In this document: piece after piece, positions 5,096 to 5,656 of the stretch
Layout: every line of letters starts with the position of its first letter
Position numbering within the stretch: position 1 is the stretch's first letter
NCBI GenBank assembly: GCA_030611395.1
Contig: JAUWPX010000121.1
Location: forward strand, 1 to 5,656
Source: Bacteroidota bacterium
Lineage (GTDB): Bacteria > Bacteroidota > Bacteroidia > Bacteroidales > VadinHA17
Reading direction: 5' to 3'
DNA length: 5,656 nucleotides
Translations under genes and position numbers: made by a program
Notes under the pieces: generated by a model
Seen by the model: only the letters and a program-made list of their open reading frames with translations
The model's database searches: none
What the model was told of the DNA's origin: nothing

Positions 5096-5656
5096 ATGAA
5101 TAAACTCCCGGGGAAATTTCCTGTTTCAAAAACAGTTGCTATCCTTCTGACAGCTATTCTGGTATATAGCGGGTTTGCTTTCTTTCCAAACAATATATTA
5201 TCCTGGGATGTATTTGGGTATTACCTCTACTTACCTTTTACATTTATCTACCACGATATGGGATTGAATAATGAAACAATTATCCATGAGATTTTAGATA
5301 AATACCATAATAGTGCAACTTTTTACCAGGCGATAAAATTGCCTGCAGGCAATTTCGTTATGAAATACAGTATGGGGATGTCTATTCTCTATTCCCCGTT
5401 TTTCTTCGCCGGTCATCTATATGCTAAAATATCCGGCTATCCTGCTGATGGGTTTTCTCTCCCATATCAATATGCAATATTTATCGGTGGTCAGGTTTTT
5501 ACAATTACCGGGATTATTGCTTTACGGAAAGTACTTATTCAATTTTTCAGTGATAAGATAACAGCAATAACCATAACAATCATCGTGCTTGGAACAAACT
5601 ATTTCTACCATAGTTCATTCCATGGGCAAAATGCCATGTCGCACAATTTTCTGTTT
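5096..5656 (+). CDS. Multi-spanning membrane protein, GT-C glycosyltransferase-like, 3'-truncated
   Basis: The frame is open from ATG 5096 to the window edge, giving 187 residues; the C-terminus is missing. A first transmembrane helix (about 12-31) is followed by SWDVFGYYLYLPF (36-48) and a polar stretch with YHDMGL and HEILDKY (52-70). After this come VMKYSMGMSILYSPFFFAGH (88-107), GYPADGFSLPYQY (114-126), and helices at about 127-143 and 156-172, then HGQNAMSHNFLF. An acidic residue in the first extracytoplasmic loop just after helix 1, here Asp38, is the usual catalytic position in GT-C enzymes such as PMT/ArnT, which transfer sugars from polyprenyl phosphates. The pattern resembles Bacteroidota GT-C-like proteins of unknown specificity. 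No Shine-Dalgarno is present. A TACATTTA box at 5080 resembles a -7 element but would put the transcript start almost at the ATG. Membrane protein: firm; glycosyltransferase: moderate. Confidence 0.78.
   Translation, partial: MNKLPGKFPVSKTVAILLTAILVYSGFAFFPNNILSWDVFGYYLYLPFTFIYHDMGLNNETIIHEILDKYHNSATFYQAIKLPAGNFVMKYSMGMSILYSPFFFAGHLYAKISGYPADGFSLPYQYAIFIGGQVFTITGIIALRKVLIQFFSDKITAITITIIVLGTNYFYHSSFHGQNAMSHNFLF

Noticed and set aside
5002..5193. 63-codon - strand reading frame
   Set aside because: It overlaps the MATE promoter and runs antisense to the start of the GT-C-like gene; no recognisable motif.

Overview
The window looks like chromosomal DNA of a member of the Bacteroidota, probably Bacteroidales or a relative. 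It is AT-rich. Most starts lack a Shine-Dalgarno sequence, and promoter-like boxes match the TAnnTTTG -7 element of that phylum. The NtrC-type regulator carries the GSFTSA variant I associate with a Bacteroidota clade. Intergenic gaps hold degenerate short tandem repeats (AGTCNGC heptamers and a TCGTTCYN octamer array) and a relic of a four-helix-bundle (S23/IVP) gene. No species can be named from the sequence alone.

Layout. 1-671 (+): C-terminal two thirds of a sigma-54 activator, cut by the window edge and ending without a helix-turn-helix domain. 671-882: heptamer repeats, then a pyrimidine-rich tract with 13 in-register octamers, lying between convergent genes. 859-1431 (-): a TrmO/TsaA-fold protein that unexpectedly begins with a secretion signal. 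1462-2625 (-): an MFS transporter with a TTG start, 30 nt upstream of the TrmO-like gene and probably in one operon with it. 2626-2897: divergent regulatory gap with two dyad-symmetric elements. 2898-3338 (+): a small acidic lipoprotein. 3339-3646: decayed gap with the S23-family relic between oppositely oriented heptamer repeats. 3647-4987 (-): a MATE efflux transporter with its own promoter and a good ribosome binding site. 5096-5656 (+): start of a multi-spanning membrane protein resembling GT-C glycosyltransferases, cut by the window edge.

The genes do not form one obvious pathway. The only likely co-transcribed pair is the MFS transporter and the TrmO-like protein. I found no phage, defence, CRISPR, insertion sequence or RNA gene. 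The most unusual items are the apparently exported TrmO-fold protein, the repeat-bounded S23 relic, the octamer array invading the 3' end of the TrmO-like gene, and the structured leader before the lipoprotein gene.
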